Origin: Hemerocallis citrina
Taxonomy: Eukaryota; Streptophyta; Magnoliopsida; Asparagales; Asphodelaceae
Length of the DNA: 64,000 bases
Reading direction: 5' to 3'
Assembly (NCBI GenBank): GCA_017893485.1
Contig: CM030361.1
Location: 145,762,941-145,826,940 of the forward strand
The notes below the pieces were generated by a model. It worked only from the letters and a program-made list of their open reading frames with translations, did not search any database and had not been told where the DNA came from. The position numbers and the translations under genes are program-made. Below are positions 31,877 through 43,046 of this stretch, piece after piece (position 1 is the first letter of the stretch; the number at the start of each line of letters is the position of its first letter).

Positions 31877-34800
31877 TAGGGATGGCATTCGGGCCATTCG
31901 GGCCGGGCCAGGCCGGGCCAGGTTTGACCGGGTTTTGACCGGTTCCGGGCTAACTCGGGCCGGGCTCCTCCCAACGCCCTGGGCTCAAGGTAAGAAACAT
32001 TGGCCCGGACCTGGCCCCCAGCCCCTAGTGTGGGGGCCGGGCCTGGCCCTTGTATAGGGATTTTTTTTTTAAAGTATTGTTAAAGAACAAATATATGGAT
32101 TTGTAATTTCATAACAATTGCAAAGAATAAAATTTCATAAATAATTGAAGTACACGAATAAATAAAATACATGATTAAATAAATTTGAACTTCTTGAATA
32201 AAATTAAGTACATGAATAAAATTCATACAAATTTGTCTATTTAGATCAAATCATCAAATTACAAATCAAGGAAATTACTTGAATTTAAAGATCGAGATGA
32301 CCTCTACTTAGATTGAAGAGAAGGTATTGGACTATTGTCGTGCACTTCAACTTAACCTAAATATAGAATCTCATCACTCTAAATTTTTCAATTAATTACA
32401 ATTAATTGAACAACATTTTAATGTAAATTAACTAAATGTAATCGTTCATTCATCGCTACTTGTTGATCCACCTCCAGCTTGTGCTTCAAGTAAGTCTTGG
32501 GTCCTCTCTTCCGCTTTCATCCAATCTTCGGCGCATACTAGCATCTCCAAATTTTTGGCTGTCAATTGGTTCCTGCTCAGGCTCATTATCCTGCCACCAA
32601 GAGAAAAAACACTTTCCGATGCAACAGTTGACACCGGTGTTGTTAGCAGATCTTTAGCCATACGAGAAATAATATTAAAAATTGCTTCATTAGTCTTCCA
32701 AAATTGTAAGACATCTTCTACATCTTCAACTGCACTTTGTGCATTATACCAATTCAACTCATTAGGTGAATTGGTTCTTGCCTTTTTTGATTTAATAAGA
32801 TTTAAAACACCAATACTAGCTTGACTCTTTCCTTTTACTAATATGGAGGAAGAAGAAGAAGAAGATTCAACATTTTGTGTTTGTGTTTGAATAGTGTTAG
32901 TTGAATAAATCCTATCATAAGAATCATATAACCTAGTCAAAATATTCTCAAATTTACGAGTAAAAGCAACATGATCAAAATCTAGTTTTGCATCATATGG
33001 GGCATAAGTGTAGAAAATTTCAATTAAATTTTTTGTACCTTCTAATTTAATCATCGGATTCATTATACTAGCTACACAATATAACATAGAAATTGGATGA
33101 AAATATTTCAAAAATTTAACATATGCCGCATTAACCATATCTCCAATAAAAGAGTCATTTTGCAAATCTTTAATTGTTGTCATCATAGTCACAATTTCAA
33201 GTAAAATACCACTAGATGTAGATGTATATGTTTTCAAAAATTGCAAAGTTGTATCGTTAAAAGGTTGTAAAAATTTATATAAACTATCGGCAAAAAACCA
33301 AAAATCATCATCTAACATATAATTTTGCATACCCATTGCGACACGAAAATCTCTAAAATTAAAACGATAATGAAGAACAACACCTAATAATTCAAAGGTA
33401 GAATTCCAACGATGTCGTACATCTTTAGGAAAACGTCTACATACAATGCCCCTAAGTTTACACCAATCATGAAAAGCTTGATAAATTGTACCACTCAATG
33501 TAATATAATGAACACAATCTCTCATAGCTTCTAGTTTATCATTTCCATATTTTAGTGCATCTTGCACACAAAAATTTAAAATGTGACAAACACACCTACC
33601 ATGAAAAATTTCGGGTTCCACAGAATCTAAAGTAATTTTTGAACTCTCAATTGCCTTAGTGTTATTGGATGCATTATCAAAACCAATAGCAAACACTTTA
33701 TCATGAATAAAAAAATTATTGCATGCTTCCATAATGTGTGTGGCTATAATTTCACCCTTATGTAGGTACCTAACATATCCAAAAGAAATTATTCTCTTTT
33801 GAAGTAACCAATCCGAATCTATCCAATGACATGTTACACACATCATTGGAACCCCGTTTACTCCTACCCACCCATCCGATGTCAATGAAACTCTAGTGTT
33901 TAGTGATTTTAGTGTTGCTATCAAAAAATCCTTACTCTCATTGTAAACTAATTTACAATCACCCTTAACAACATTCCTAGCAATTTTTTTATAATGGGGG
34001 TTGAAGGTGGTTTGTACAAAATCCTCTACATATTTTTGTTCACCAAACGAATATGGCAATTCACCCCTAATTACTAATTTAGCGATTCCCTTACGAACGT
34101 GATCGTGATCATATGTATGACTATCTACTTGACCGGTTTTAGGATGTATTTTTTGTTGTGTGAGGTTATCTTTCAAAAATTGTGGTTGACATTTGTTTAA
34201 GTGACGTTGAAGTGTACCCGTACCCGATCCTACTTTAAACTTATATGGGGTTTGACACTTCTTACATATTTTAAGTACTACACTCTTATCATTTTGTGAA
34301 GGGACAAAATTGAAAAAATTGTGTACTTCCGAAGTAGTCCCTCTTGTTTTCCTTGAGTTTAGAGAAGGACCTTGTTCCGACGGTTGTGGTTCTACATGAT
34401 CTTCTATTTCTATAGGATTTGAGTGTGCTTCATTCAAATCGGGAAAACTATCATAATTCATAAATGTTTCTTCACTATCTATATATTGGTTAGGAATGGA
34501 AGGAATGTGATGATTAGTAGATTCTTGAGTACTATGCCTACCACTACCACGTGATCGATTAGAGGCCATTTAATTATGAAAAACTAGTGTATGTAAAAAT
34601 TATATAGAAAACAACAACTAAATGTATGACAACTAATAATTAAAAATAAACAACAATCTATCTCAATTACAAATTAACAACAATATCAAGAACTAGTGAG
34701 TGAGTAGTGTATGTTTCTTTTACCACTTTACCAAAATTAAAAATAAAATCTAAAAAAAATGAGAGGAAGAAGATCAAGAAAACACAAATTATATGAGAAT

Positions 34801-35452
34801 AATGAAGTAGGATGCTATGTTAATTCTACAAATTAAAATTATACTAAAATACTGTAAGAAAGTTGAGACTTGAGAGCTATGAGTAGAAGTAGTATTGATT
34901 GTTGTTGTTGAATGTTGATGAGTTGATCACTTGATTGTTGTTGATTTTCTTCCTTCAAAATGTAGAAAATTTGATCTTGATCACTTGAGAGAGTGCTGAT
35001 CACCAAATTGTTGTTGTTGATTGGAGAAATAGTAGAGAGAATGAGATATTTGAGTGAATTGGTGAAGAGAAATGAAAGGAATGGTATAGTATTTATAGAA
35101 AATGCCATTTTTTTCATTTCCTAAAGTACCCCCCAAAACTATCCGTTATAAATTCGTTGGGGGGTAGTTTTGTAATTTAAATTTTTTTTTAAAATTTTCT
35201 GAAAAAAAAAAATTCTCCAATGGTCGGCCCAGCCCGGCCCGAGCCCGGGCGGGCCGGTTCAACTGGTCCCGGGCCTCGAGCGGGCCGGGCTTGACCGGGC
35301 TTTTCTTGGGAAAATGGGGACCGGCCCTAACCGGGAGGCAGGGGGGCCGGTTAGGGGCCAGGCCCGGGTTGGAGGGGGGCCGGGCCGGACCTAGGCCCGG
35401 GCGGGTCGGGTCGGGCCGGTCCCGGGCCAGCTCGGCCCTGATGCCATCCCTA
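31877..35452 (-). mobile_element. hAT DNA transposon, apparently complete
   Basis: 3,576 bp with 12-bp perfect terminal inverted repeats TAGGGATGGCAT (similarity extends over about 19 bp) and an exact 8-bp TSD GAGTGAGA (31869-31876, 35453-35460). Both subterminal regions are rich in GGGCCGGGC-like motifs (31900-32050, 35225-35440). One long uninterrupted transposase frame lies inside. The remaining non-coding parts (32051-32445, 34570-35220) are AT-rich UTR-like sequence. It sits inside the GSA pseudogene. Confidence 0.95.
32446..34569 (-). CDS. hAT-family transposase
   Basis: 707 codons, intronless, ATG at 34569. A BED-type zinc finger has Cys102, Cys105, His123 and Cys127 (ICKKCQTPYKF...LQRHLNKC). 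The RNase H-like catalytic core has Asp232 (SLTSDGWVG), Asp298 (AIGFDNASNN), a Cys/His motif GRCVCHILN near 325-331 and RHRW near 385-388. The C-terminal hAT dimerisation region is PVSTVASESVFSLGGRIMSL with Glu652. The D-D spacing of 66 residues fits the family. All motifs are intact, so an active cut-and-paste transposase is possible; a few residues (ESVFSLGG) differ from the most common plant version. Confidence 0.93.
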   Translation of the reverse strand: MASNRSRGSGRHSTQESTNHHIPSIPNQYIDSEETFMNYDSFPDLNEAHSNPIEIEDHVEPQPSEQGPSLNSRKTRGTTSEVHNFFNFVPSQNDKSVVLKICKKCQTPYKFKVGSGTGTLQRHLNKCQPQFLKDNLTQQKIHPKTGQVDSHTYDHDHVRKGIAKLVIRGELPYSFGEQKYVEDFVQTTFNPHYKKIARNVVKGDCKLVYNESKDFLIATLKSLNTRVSLTSDGWVGVNGVPMMCVTCHWIDSDWLLQKRIISFGYVRYLHKGEIIATHIMEACNNFFIHDKVFAIGFDNASNNTKAIESSKITLDSVEPEIFHGRCVCHILNFCVQDALKYGNDKLEAMRDCVHYITLSGTIYQAFHDWCKLRGIVCRRFPKDVRHRWNSTFELLGVVLHYRFNFRDFRVAMGMQNYMLDDDFWFFADSLYKFLQPFNDTTLQFLKTYTSTSSGILLEIVTMMTTIKDLQNDSFIGDMVNAAYVKFLKYFHPISMLYCVASIMNPMIKLEGTKNLIEIFYTYAPYDAKLDFDHVAFTRKFENILTRLYDSYDRIYSTNTIQTQTQNVESSSSSSSILVKGKSQASIGVLNLIKSKKARTNSPNELNWYNAQSAVEDVEDVLQFWKTNEAIFNIISRMAKDLLTTPVSTVASESVFSLGGRIMSLSRNQLTAKNLEMLVCAEDWMKAEERTQDLLEAQAGGGSTSSDE

Positions 35453-35460
35453 GAGTGAGA

Positions 35461-35524
35461 GGGATGTTGGAGTGTGTATTTGGCTCCATCGCAGTTTGAG
35501 GCTGACTTCACCAGTTGGCATATA
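35461..35524 (+). pseudogene. GSA: GSA pseudogene, part 2
   Basis: Directly after the hAT TSD the gene resumes with VYLAPSQFEADFTS-like coding (frame shifted), matching the C-terminal part of GSA aminomutase. About ten residues after NFEDAKKS are missing, so the pseudogene had a deletion before the hAT arrived. It is interrupted at 35524 by Copia-3; ATATA at 35520-35524 is the TSD. Confidence 0.75.
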
Positions 35525-36156
35525 TTGAAATCAGATTTGGAAAAATTATATTTTATTATCATATTTTTAGTGTGTATTGTTTTATATACTAGGTTTGCTC
35601 GTTGACACGTGCCTACGGCACGTTTTCGGAACGGTGCACCTTATTTGATCATATAAAATAGTTTTGGAGGTCCAACAAATTAATTGAAGTAGCAAACATA
35701 GAGCAAAAAAACATATTATATGATTTTTTTTATTCTTTTTGAATTATTTTTAGAGTTTTTAAGTTTTTAAGTTTTAAATTTTTTTTAGTTTTTTAATTTT
35801 TAAAATTTTTTTATTTTTTAATTTTTTTAATAGAAGATGGAGGGAGAGAAAGAGAAAAATAAAATAATTAAATAAATATAGGAGTTGTTTTGGGTGGGGG
35901 ATTTGAATTTGAGTTTTGGGGGAAAACTTTTGAGGCGAAAATATGTTTTGTGAGGTTAGATCTGGACCTTTGCTTTTTGGGAGGATTGAAGGAGAGCCAC
36001 TTGGTAGCTTTCTTTGTGTTTTATTATATAGATACATGACTATGGTTACATTCTTGAAAAATGAGTACAACAGATTGAGGACATGATTAAGGAGATGAGA
36101 GTTTTGAGAAAATCTATTTATAGGAAATAAAATATACATATTATTCTTACTACACA
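35525..36156 (-). repeat. 3' LTR of Copia-3 (with Helitron inside)
   Basis: On the plus strand it starts TTGAAATCAGATTTGG, as does the other LTR at 45398, and ends ATTATTCTTACTACACA. Without the 444-bp Helitron it is 188 bp. Confidence 0.8.
35589..36032 (-). mobile_element. non-autonomous Helitron
   Basis: On the minus strand it begins TCTATATAATAAAACAC and ends CTAG. A 6-bp-stem hairpin (CGTGCC-GTA-GGCACG) lies about 20 bp before the 3' end. It is inserted between A and T with no TSD, the Helitron rule. Removing it restores an LTR colinear with 45398-46214. 444 bp, no coding; the middle is T-rich. Confidence 0.85.
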
Positions 36157-36168
36157 CTTTTCCTTAAG
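36157..36168 (-). other. polypurine tract of Copia-3
   Basis: Minus-strand CTTAAGGAAAAG directly before the 3' LTR start TGTGTAGTAAG. Confidence 0.55.
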
Positions 36169-37456
36169 TTGATGCATAGATATTGAATATGCCTAACTTG
36201 TCCACAAATTTCAAGAAGAACAAATTCGATACTGCCTTGGTAACAATATCCGTGAGTTGATCTTCTGACTTCACCTTAGAGATCTCAATAATTTTCTCAT
36301 CTAATTTCTCCTTGATGAATAATCTATCCACCTCTACATGTTTTATCCTATCATGTTGAAATGGATTGACAGCAATATCACACGCCGCTTGACTGCCGCT
36401 ATACACCTTAATAGGATCACTCGGACCACAACATAAATCTGGTAACAAGAGTTTCAGCTATAAAACTTCAGATGCTACTCCGCGCTACTCAGTTTCTGCA
36501 CTAGAGTGTGCAACGACATTTTTCTTTTTGCTTCTCCATGTAACTAAATTTTCTCTAACAAAGGTAAAGTATCCTGAAGTGGAGCGTCTATCAACAACAG
36601 AATCTGCCTAATTGGCATCAGTATATGCCTCAACCTTCAAGTGACCATGTTCCGCGAACAAGACCCATTTTCCTCGAGCAAACTTTATATATCTCAGAAT
36701 TCTCATCACAGTATCCATATGTTGTGCACGAGGTGCATGCATAAACTGACTCACCACACTTAAGACATATGACAAATTTGGTCGCGTATGTGCAAGATAT
36801 ATCAGTCATCCTACCAATCTCTAATATCTTTTCTTATCACACGACACTTGATCAGGATCACTGCAAAGTTCCAGTCTTTCTTCTAATGGAGTATCAATAG
36901 GCTGACAAGCAGACATTTTCGTTTTCTTCAACAAATCAAGAGCATACTTTCTTTGAGACAGGAATATACCCTTTCTAGAGCGAGAAATTTCAATACCAAG
37001 AAAATATCTCAAAGGGCCAAGATCCTTCATTTTGAACTCTTGTGAAAAGTAGCTCTTTAATGCCTTTCTCTCCTCAGGATCATGTTCAGTTACAATCATA
37101 TCATCCATATATATAATGAGAGCAGTAATCTTACTTTCTTTCCTTTTCAGGAATAGAGTATGATCTGAATTACTCTGACAATATCCGAATGTCCTTATTG
37201 ATTTTGTACATCTCTTAAACCAAACTCTTGGCGACTGCTTGAGACCATACAGTGCTTTCTTCAAACGACACACTTTATTACTGTGTTGGACTGGTCTGTT
37301 TGATCCTGGTGGTAGATCCATATAAACATCTTTTGTCAATGCCCCATGCAAAAAAATAGTATTCACATCAAATTGCTCCAACAGCCAGTCAATGTTTGGA
37401 GCAAGTGATAGTAGAACTCGAACAGTATTGAACTTTGCCACTGGTGCAACTGTTTC
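36164..37456 (-). pseudogene. Copia-3 reverse transcriptase-RNase H
   Basis: RT starts at 37441 with MAKFNTVRVLLSLA, then VNTIFLHGALTKDVYMDLPP, KALYGLKQSPRVW, active site LIIYMDDMIVTE and KMKDLGPLRYFLGIEISRS, with a stop near 36821. RNase H remnants in several frames (RRSTSGYFTF, NLVTWRSKKKN) lie at 36480-36640. The last part is DIAVNPFQHDRIKHVEVD, ending YAST at 36164. The region 36449-36820 has stops in all frames. Confidence 0.85.
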
Positions 37457-37464
37457 ATCATAAT

Positions 37465-37774
37465 TAGGGCTGTAAATCGGACCACACGGAACCGAACAGT
37501 CATATGTTCAAGCTCGGACCGAAATTTTACTTGGACAGGCTTATGTCCGGCTCGGTCCAGATCGGACAAATTTTTTATAGTCCGGAGTTGTTTCGGTAAA
37601 GCATCGGACCACAATAATACTCGGACGAACTTATGTCCAGAGCTCGGTGAAACATCGGACCTAATAATTTGTTCAAGTTCGGTTCGTATAATAGTTCGGA
37701 CGGTCCACGGTCAGGCCATTTCTCGAGCCGGACTCGGACGGACGATGGACCGTCATGTTCATTTTACACCCCTA
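37465..37774. mobile_element. hAT-type MITE
   Basis: 310 bp with TIRs TAGGGCTGTAAAT / TAGGGGTGTAAAA and an exact 8-bp TSD ATCATAAT (37457-37464, 37775-37782). Internally it has repeated TCGGAC/GTCCGA motifs. It interrupts the RT sequence between YGIDYD and the following VAKFNTV. No coding. The TIR differs from the complete hAT at 31877, so another transposase probably moved it. Confidence 0.9.
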
Positions 37775-38440
37775 ATCATAATCAATTCCATAAATTTGAG
37801 TGTACCCTTTGGCAACCAACATTGCCTTGTATCGCTCTATTGAACCATCAGACTTATACTTCATCGTATAAATCCATCTACATCCTACCGACTTCTTTCC
37901 TGCTGGCAGTTCAACTATCTCCCAAGTCTCATTCTTCTTCAAGGACTTCATCTCCTTATCCATAGCTGCTTTCCACCTTGGGTTGGCTAAGGCTTATGGC
38001 ACACTGTTAGAAATAGATACAACAGATAATTGATTTACAAATGACTTATTTGATTTAGACAATAGGTGAGTAGACACATAATGACTCATGGGATACTTGA
38101 CATTACTTGTGGGATTAGGCTCATAAGTAGGTTTTGGGATACCTCTAGTAGTACGATTCGGGAGTTCCCTTCTAGGAGCTTCGGACAACGACGACGATTG
38201 GTTTTGGGGTTCTGACAGTGCTGCTGGTGGAGAGGACATTTGCGATGACATGGATCTTGATGGCTCATTTTTTAGAATGTTCGACACCGATTGCAATTCT
38301 TCGTGGAGGTCTTCTCTCTCAACCAAATCATCATCCGAGTGGTTCGAATCTTCATCTGAGTGATTGTCACTACTTACATCAACATTTTCACCACTTGTAT
38401 CCACATTTTCACCACTTGTATCTAATTGTTCACTTTAAAT
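37775..38440 (-). pseudogene. Copia-3 integrase-RT linker and RT start
   Basis: An acidic Ser/Asp-rich linker (SDEDSNHSDDDLVERED) and ELPNRTTRGIPKPTYEPNP lead, after a stop near 37994, to [20 protein letters not shown] and [20 protein letters not shown], the RT N-terminus. Broken by at least two stops. Confidence 0.8.
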
Positions 38441-39449
38441 AGTAACCACTTCGTCATAAGTAAGAGTCTGAACTCCACTTAGATACTCCCCCTGAAGTTC
38501 AACCTCACAGGAAAAATATATCTCTTTTTCATGAAACAAAATATCCATAGTCACAATCATCTTTTGAGTTGGTGGATGATAACAACAATACCCTTTCTTA
38601 TTCATTGCATATCCCACAGGAACACATCAAACAACTTGATGCGATAACTTATTACGCTCATGTTGATGAAGGTGAACAAATACGACATACCCAAACACAC
38701 AAGGTGGTAGGTTGACGACTATTGGTACATTTACAGCTTCAGTTAATGCTTGAAATGACGTCATGAAACTTAGGATACTAGAGGGACTCGGTTGATTAAG
38801 TATGCAGTAGAAGCAAGGGCTACCCCCCAATACATGGGTGACATATTGCCATAAATAAGTGGAGCACGGATCACCTCGAGCAAGTGCAGTTTTTTTCTTT
38901 CAGCACCCCCATTCTGTTGAGGTGTATACAAGCATGTAGTCTGGTGAACAATCCTATGTTCCACCAAATATTGTAGCAGATCCGAACTCAGGTACTCACC
39001 ACCATTATCACTTCTAAGTACTTGAATCTGTATTTTGTATTGAGTCATAAACTACTTGTAAAATTTTTGAAATGAACCACCAACTTCACCAAACAAATCG
39101 AAGTCATACGAGTGCAGTCATCAATAAATGTTACAAACCATTTAGCTCCTCCAAAGGTAGTATTTTTGGATGGACCCCAAACATCAGAATGAATAATCGT
39201 AAATGGAAGATAGCTTTCACTTAGAGTTAGAGGAAAAGAAACACGGTGACTCTTTGCTAGTTCACACACATCACAACGAAAAATAGAAACATCCAACTTC
39301 GAAAAAAAACCTAGAAATAATTTATTCAAATAGCCAAAAGAAGCATAAACTAGACGTCGATGCCACAGCCAAATCTCTGATTTCTTTTTCTCCTCCTTGG
39401 ATCCTTCCACAATTAGAGCTTGAGTCAACTTGCTTGAACTTTCAGACAC
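38441..39449 (-). pseudogene. Copia-3 integrase
   Basis: The zinc region has WLWHRRLVYASFGYLNKLF and FRCDVCELAKSHR; the core has IIHSDVWGPS (Asp), [13 protein letters not shown] (Asp) and [11 protein letters not shown] (Glu). It then reads [17 protein letters not shown]. The frame shifts between 39045 and 39048 and again near 38770; downstream pieces to 38441 are in mixed frames. Confidence 0.85.
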
Positions 39450-39590
39450 AAAATCCAGGTAGTAGAGTTTCCCGTGTTTAACCTCATACCAATCGTCTTG
39501 CGAGTCCGAATATTCCTAAACACATAAAAGGAGGGCCAAAAAATAAAAATACAATGTAAGACATTAGTTATTTGGGCAACAAATTACAGA

Positions 39591-39962
39591 TTAAAATTCA
39601 ATGAGCACAATATCTAAGGTTAAGTTTTTTGCGAGAGATATGGAACCCTCACCAGTAATGGTGGCGGGATCACCATTGGCAATAGACACACTTGATTTGG
39701 TGGATGGATGTAAGGTTTGAACTTGTCTAGAATCAAAAGTCATATGGTCGGTATCACCCAAATCAATTATCCATGCATTATTCATAATAGATGCGGAAAC
39801 ATTAAAGACCTTACCATCATTACCTGCAGCTGTAACTAATGCAGAGGCTTGTTTAATACTATTCTCAGCTCCATCGACAACTCCAACGATGATAGTGGTT
39901 TGGTTGCAATTAATTCTTCCTTTGAGAATCCCTGCTATGATCCCAGTTTCGCGGGTAGCAAA
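39591..39962 (-). pseudogene. Copia-3 protease region
   Basis: AWIIDLGDTDHMTF is the aspartic-protease active-site segment, but the usual Asp-Ser-Gly-Ala reads Asp-Leu-Gly-Asp, so the catalytic motif is lost. It continues SVSIANGDPATITGEGSISL. It is cut on its upstream side by the 466-bp insertion at 39963. Confidence 0.8.
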
Positions 39963-40428
39963 TGTAATACCCCGTATTAAAAAATATAATATATGTTCAA
40001 AAGTATAAAATGAATGGGTTGTTTGGTAGGAAAAATATATGCCAATGGCATTTGTGTAATAATTATAAAAAGGAATGGTGTGCATGAGAGGTGGGGCCCA
40101 CGAGGTAAGAAAACAGCAAGTGTAAAAAGCCTATGGCTGTTGCTTGTGCTAAGGTGGCATTTCCATGGGGCCCACTCACGTGGGGGGGGGTTTCACAGAC
40201 TTCGGCTGTCCTCACGCAGCAAAGAGAGGAAGAAGGTAAGTGGGAATTATCCCATAACGGAAATTGACTATAATAAAATAATATATAAATAATATTGCCT
40301 ATGATCAAGTCACCTAATCGGTTAACCACCTTTTGAGAGGCAGCCTGTGGGGGGCAGTTGTACTACATAGTATCTAATTTGTCTTCTAAATTGTATAAAT
40401 TGTCTGAGCTAGGGGCAGGGGCGTTACA
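39963..40428. mobile_element. 466-bp TGTAATACCCC...GGGGCGTTACA element
   Basis: Ends TGTAATACCCCG and GGGGCGTTACA (TG/CA, imperfect inverted termini), like the Tekay-type LTR ends at 5528 and 10643 but far shorter. It splits the gag zinc-knuckle region of Copia-3. The flanks GCAAA and GCCAA are not a clean TSD. Probably a small solo LTR or a deletion derivative. No coding. Confidence 0.6.
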
Positions 40429-41484
40429 GCCAATAATCTCATAATAGCGAGCTTTCGTGTGACCAATCTTGCCACAATGGATACACTTCCTCGACTCATA
40501 AGCAGCTTGATTGAAGCCTCCAGGTGGGCATGAAGATGATCGGGCTTAGGGAATTGGCAGTTTTGGTCCAGATTGACCCGGGTGGCTCCTTGAAGAATGG
40601 TGTTGAGCCACCATTGCAGATACATCAGAAGATTCAGAGGAATTGTTCATGGTGCTTTGTTGGTGGGCCTCTTGACGGACATATGCATAAGATGCCTCAA
40701 GTTCAAAAGCAGGATCCTTTCGCAAGATTTCTCCTCGAACCTGTTCAAACTCAGCATTCAATCTTGCCAAAAAGATATGAACTCGCAAGCGCTCGATTGA
40801 TTTCTGATATGTTTTAACATCATCAAAATTCTTCATGATCACCTTGCCACGGTGATCCAACTCTTGAAAAAATTCAGTTAATTCTCCATAATAAATGGAG
40901 AGTGCCTTGCCATTTTGCCTTGCCGAGAAGGCTATCTGGTTTAGAGCAAATACTTGAACCTTATCGGTTCCATCACATAATGTATTTGCAAGGGCATCCC
41001 AAACATCACGAGCAGTACGCAATCGAATTTATCTCTTCATGATCCTGGGTTTCATGGACATCAATAACCAGCCTTTAACTTTCTGATTATCGGCATACCA
41101 TTTGTCATAGGTAGCATCACCTTCATCATGAACTGTACACTTTCCCCTAATATACTGGATCTTTTCACATCCAGCAATATGCATCTCCATCAACTGAGTC
41201 CAAACATCATAGTTTGTTTCATTAAGAGTTATCCCAGCATTGAAACCAGAATTATCATATTATACAATAATCGGTGCACTACCCTTAGTGTTCGAAGGTT
41301 CATGGTGTTCTTGTGACAAGATTGGGTCAAAAAATGGTGGATCACGGGTTTGGATCGGGTAGTTTATAGATTTAGATCTGAATGGAGCTTCAAAAACGAG
41401 GTATACGGGTATATGGATATATGGGTTGTGGATTTTGGAACAAAAGCAGGCAAAACGGGTCGGAAACAGAAAACACAGTTGCAA
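40429..41484 (-). pseudogene. Copia-3 gag
   Basis: N-terminal region: TLNETNYDVWTQLMEMHIAG near 41160-41220 and SMKPRIMKR near 41030-41050, then a stop. From 41022 it reads TARDVWDALANTLCDGTDKV, FALNQIAFSARQNGKALSIY and FLARLNAEFEQVRGEILRKD. The zinc knuckle near 40450-40480 is CIHCGKIGHTKARYYE, with the last Cys changed to Tyr. The start codon is uncertain. Confidence 0.8.
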
Positions 41485-41651
41485 ATTGAGTGTGGCTAGG
41501 GATTTTGAAAGAGGGCAGGACTGATGTCGGCTAGGGTTTCAAATAGTGTGGTAGTAGGTTATGGCTAGGGTTTCGGAAAGGCTAGTGTGGCATTCGGGGA
41601 TGGTGTGCAACGGCGTTGTAAGTGCTCGGGTATGCGGCAGGGACAGTAAGC

Positions 41652-42034
41652 TATCAGGGATTGGATCCCTCTACATCTCTGATTTCGCCGTTGACAGAGC
41701 CAGTAAGAAGTTAGGGTTGAAAGCTTGAGAATTTGGGGAAGAAACTTAATTGATTTTTTTATTATCCTTTTTGAAAGCTTATTACAGCTTGAGATTTATA
41801 GTAGGATTTGTGGCCAACTCTAATACAAAGCACGTGCATTGTGCACAAATCCTGCCCACCACATAACCCATTCAACAAAAAAGTGCACATCACACGTAAA
41901 AAAAAAGATACAAAGCTAAAAAACAGATACATAGAAAAACTAACAGCAACAACTTCACTTGTAATGGGCTCTGAATACTCTGAGTACTTCGATGGTCTTT
42001 CGATAGCTGCAGGGTTACTCCGGCGTCCCTGACA
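41652..42034 (-). repeat. 3' LTR of the gene-capturing element
   Basis: Plus-strand TATCAGGGATTGGATCCC to CGGCGTCCCTGACA; aligns along its length with 44722-45117, with one ~20-bp indel (the copy here lacks GGCGGTTACGCTACAAGACA). Confidence 0.9.
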
Positions 42035-42050
42035 ACTCCTCCCCCCTAAG
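42035..42050 (-). other. polypurine tract of the gene-capturing element
   Basis: Minus-strand TTAGGGGGGAGGAGT directly before the 3' LTR. Confidence 0.8.
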
Positions 42051-42100
42051 CAACGAACTTGCCCCAAGTTCCAAGTGTGGATGTTTACTTCGGAGATCAT

Positions 42101-42397
42101 CTATATCAATCCAGGAATACCATCAATTTTAAGAATTTTAATAGCAACATTCGGTCCACCATTATACTTTGCACATCCAGAGTATCCTTGCACCATCAGC
42201 TTTTGGCTAACCACATCAATAGGAATGAAAATAGCTTGGGCAGAAAGCGATGTTGTCATACCTGCTAGACCATTTGCTATGGCAGGCTGCTCAGGCTCAG
42301 AAAGCTTGAAGGGCTCGACAACTTTTAGTGAAGCCACTTTTGTGGTCTCCAACCATTGCAATAGGTGAGAGGTGATCCTATCTGAGCCAGTTGGCAT
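42101..42397 (-). pseudogene. captured mitochondrial carrier fragment (SLC25A44-like)
   Basis: 99 codons with AGMTTSLSAQAIFIPIDVVS and QKLMVQGYSGCAKYNGG. PIDVVSQKLMVQG matches the carrier signature Pro-x-Asp-x-x in a mitochondrial solute carrier of the SLC25A44 type. Only part of one carrier repeat is present, so there is no transport function. It is the most 3' captured piece, close to the PPT. Confidence 0.75.
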
Positions 42398-42444
42398 TAT
42401 AAAAAGACTGTGAACTTTAATGTGAGCTACAATATCACCTGGCT

Positions 42445-43046
<602 letters not shown>

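Noticed and set aside
36164..36448. Separate small gene with VNPFQHDRIKHVEVDR
   Set aside because: It is the last part of the Copia-3 RNase H domain, not an independent gene.
42059..42368. Plus-strand frames over the carrier fragment
   Set aside because: The minus strand matches the carrier signature; the plus strand is a shadow.
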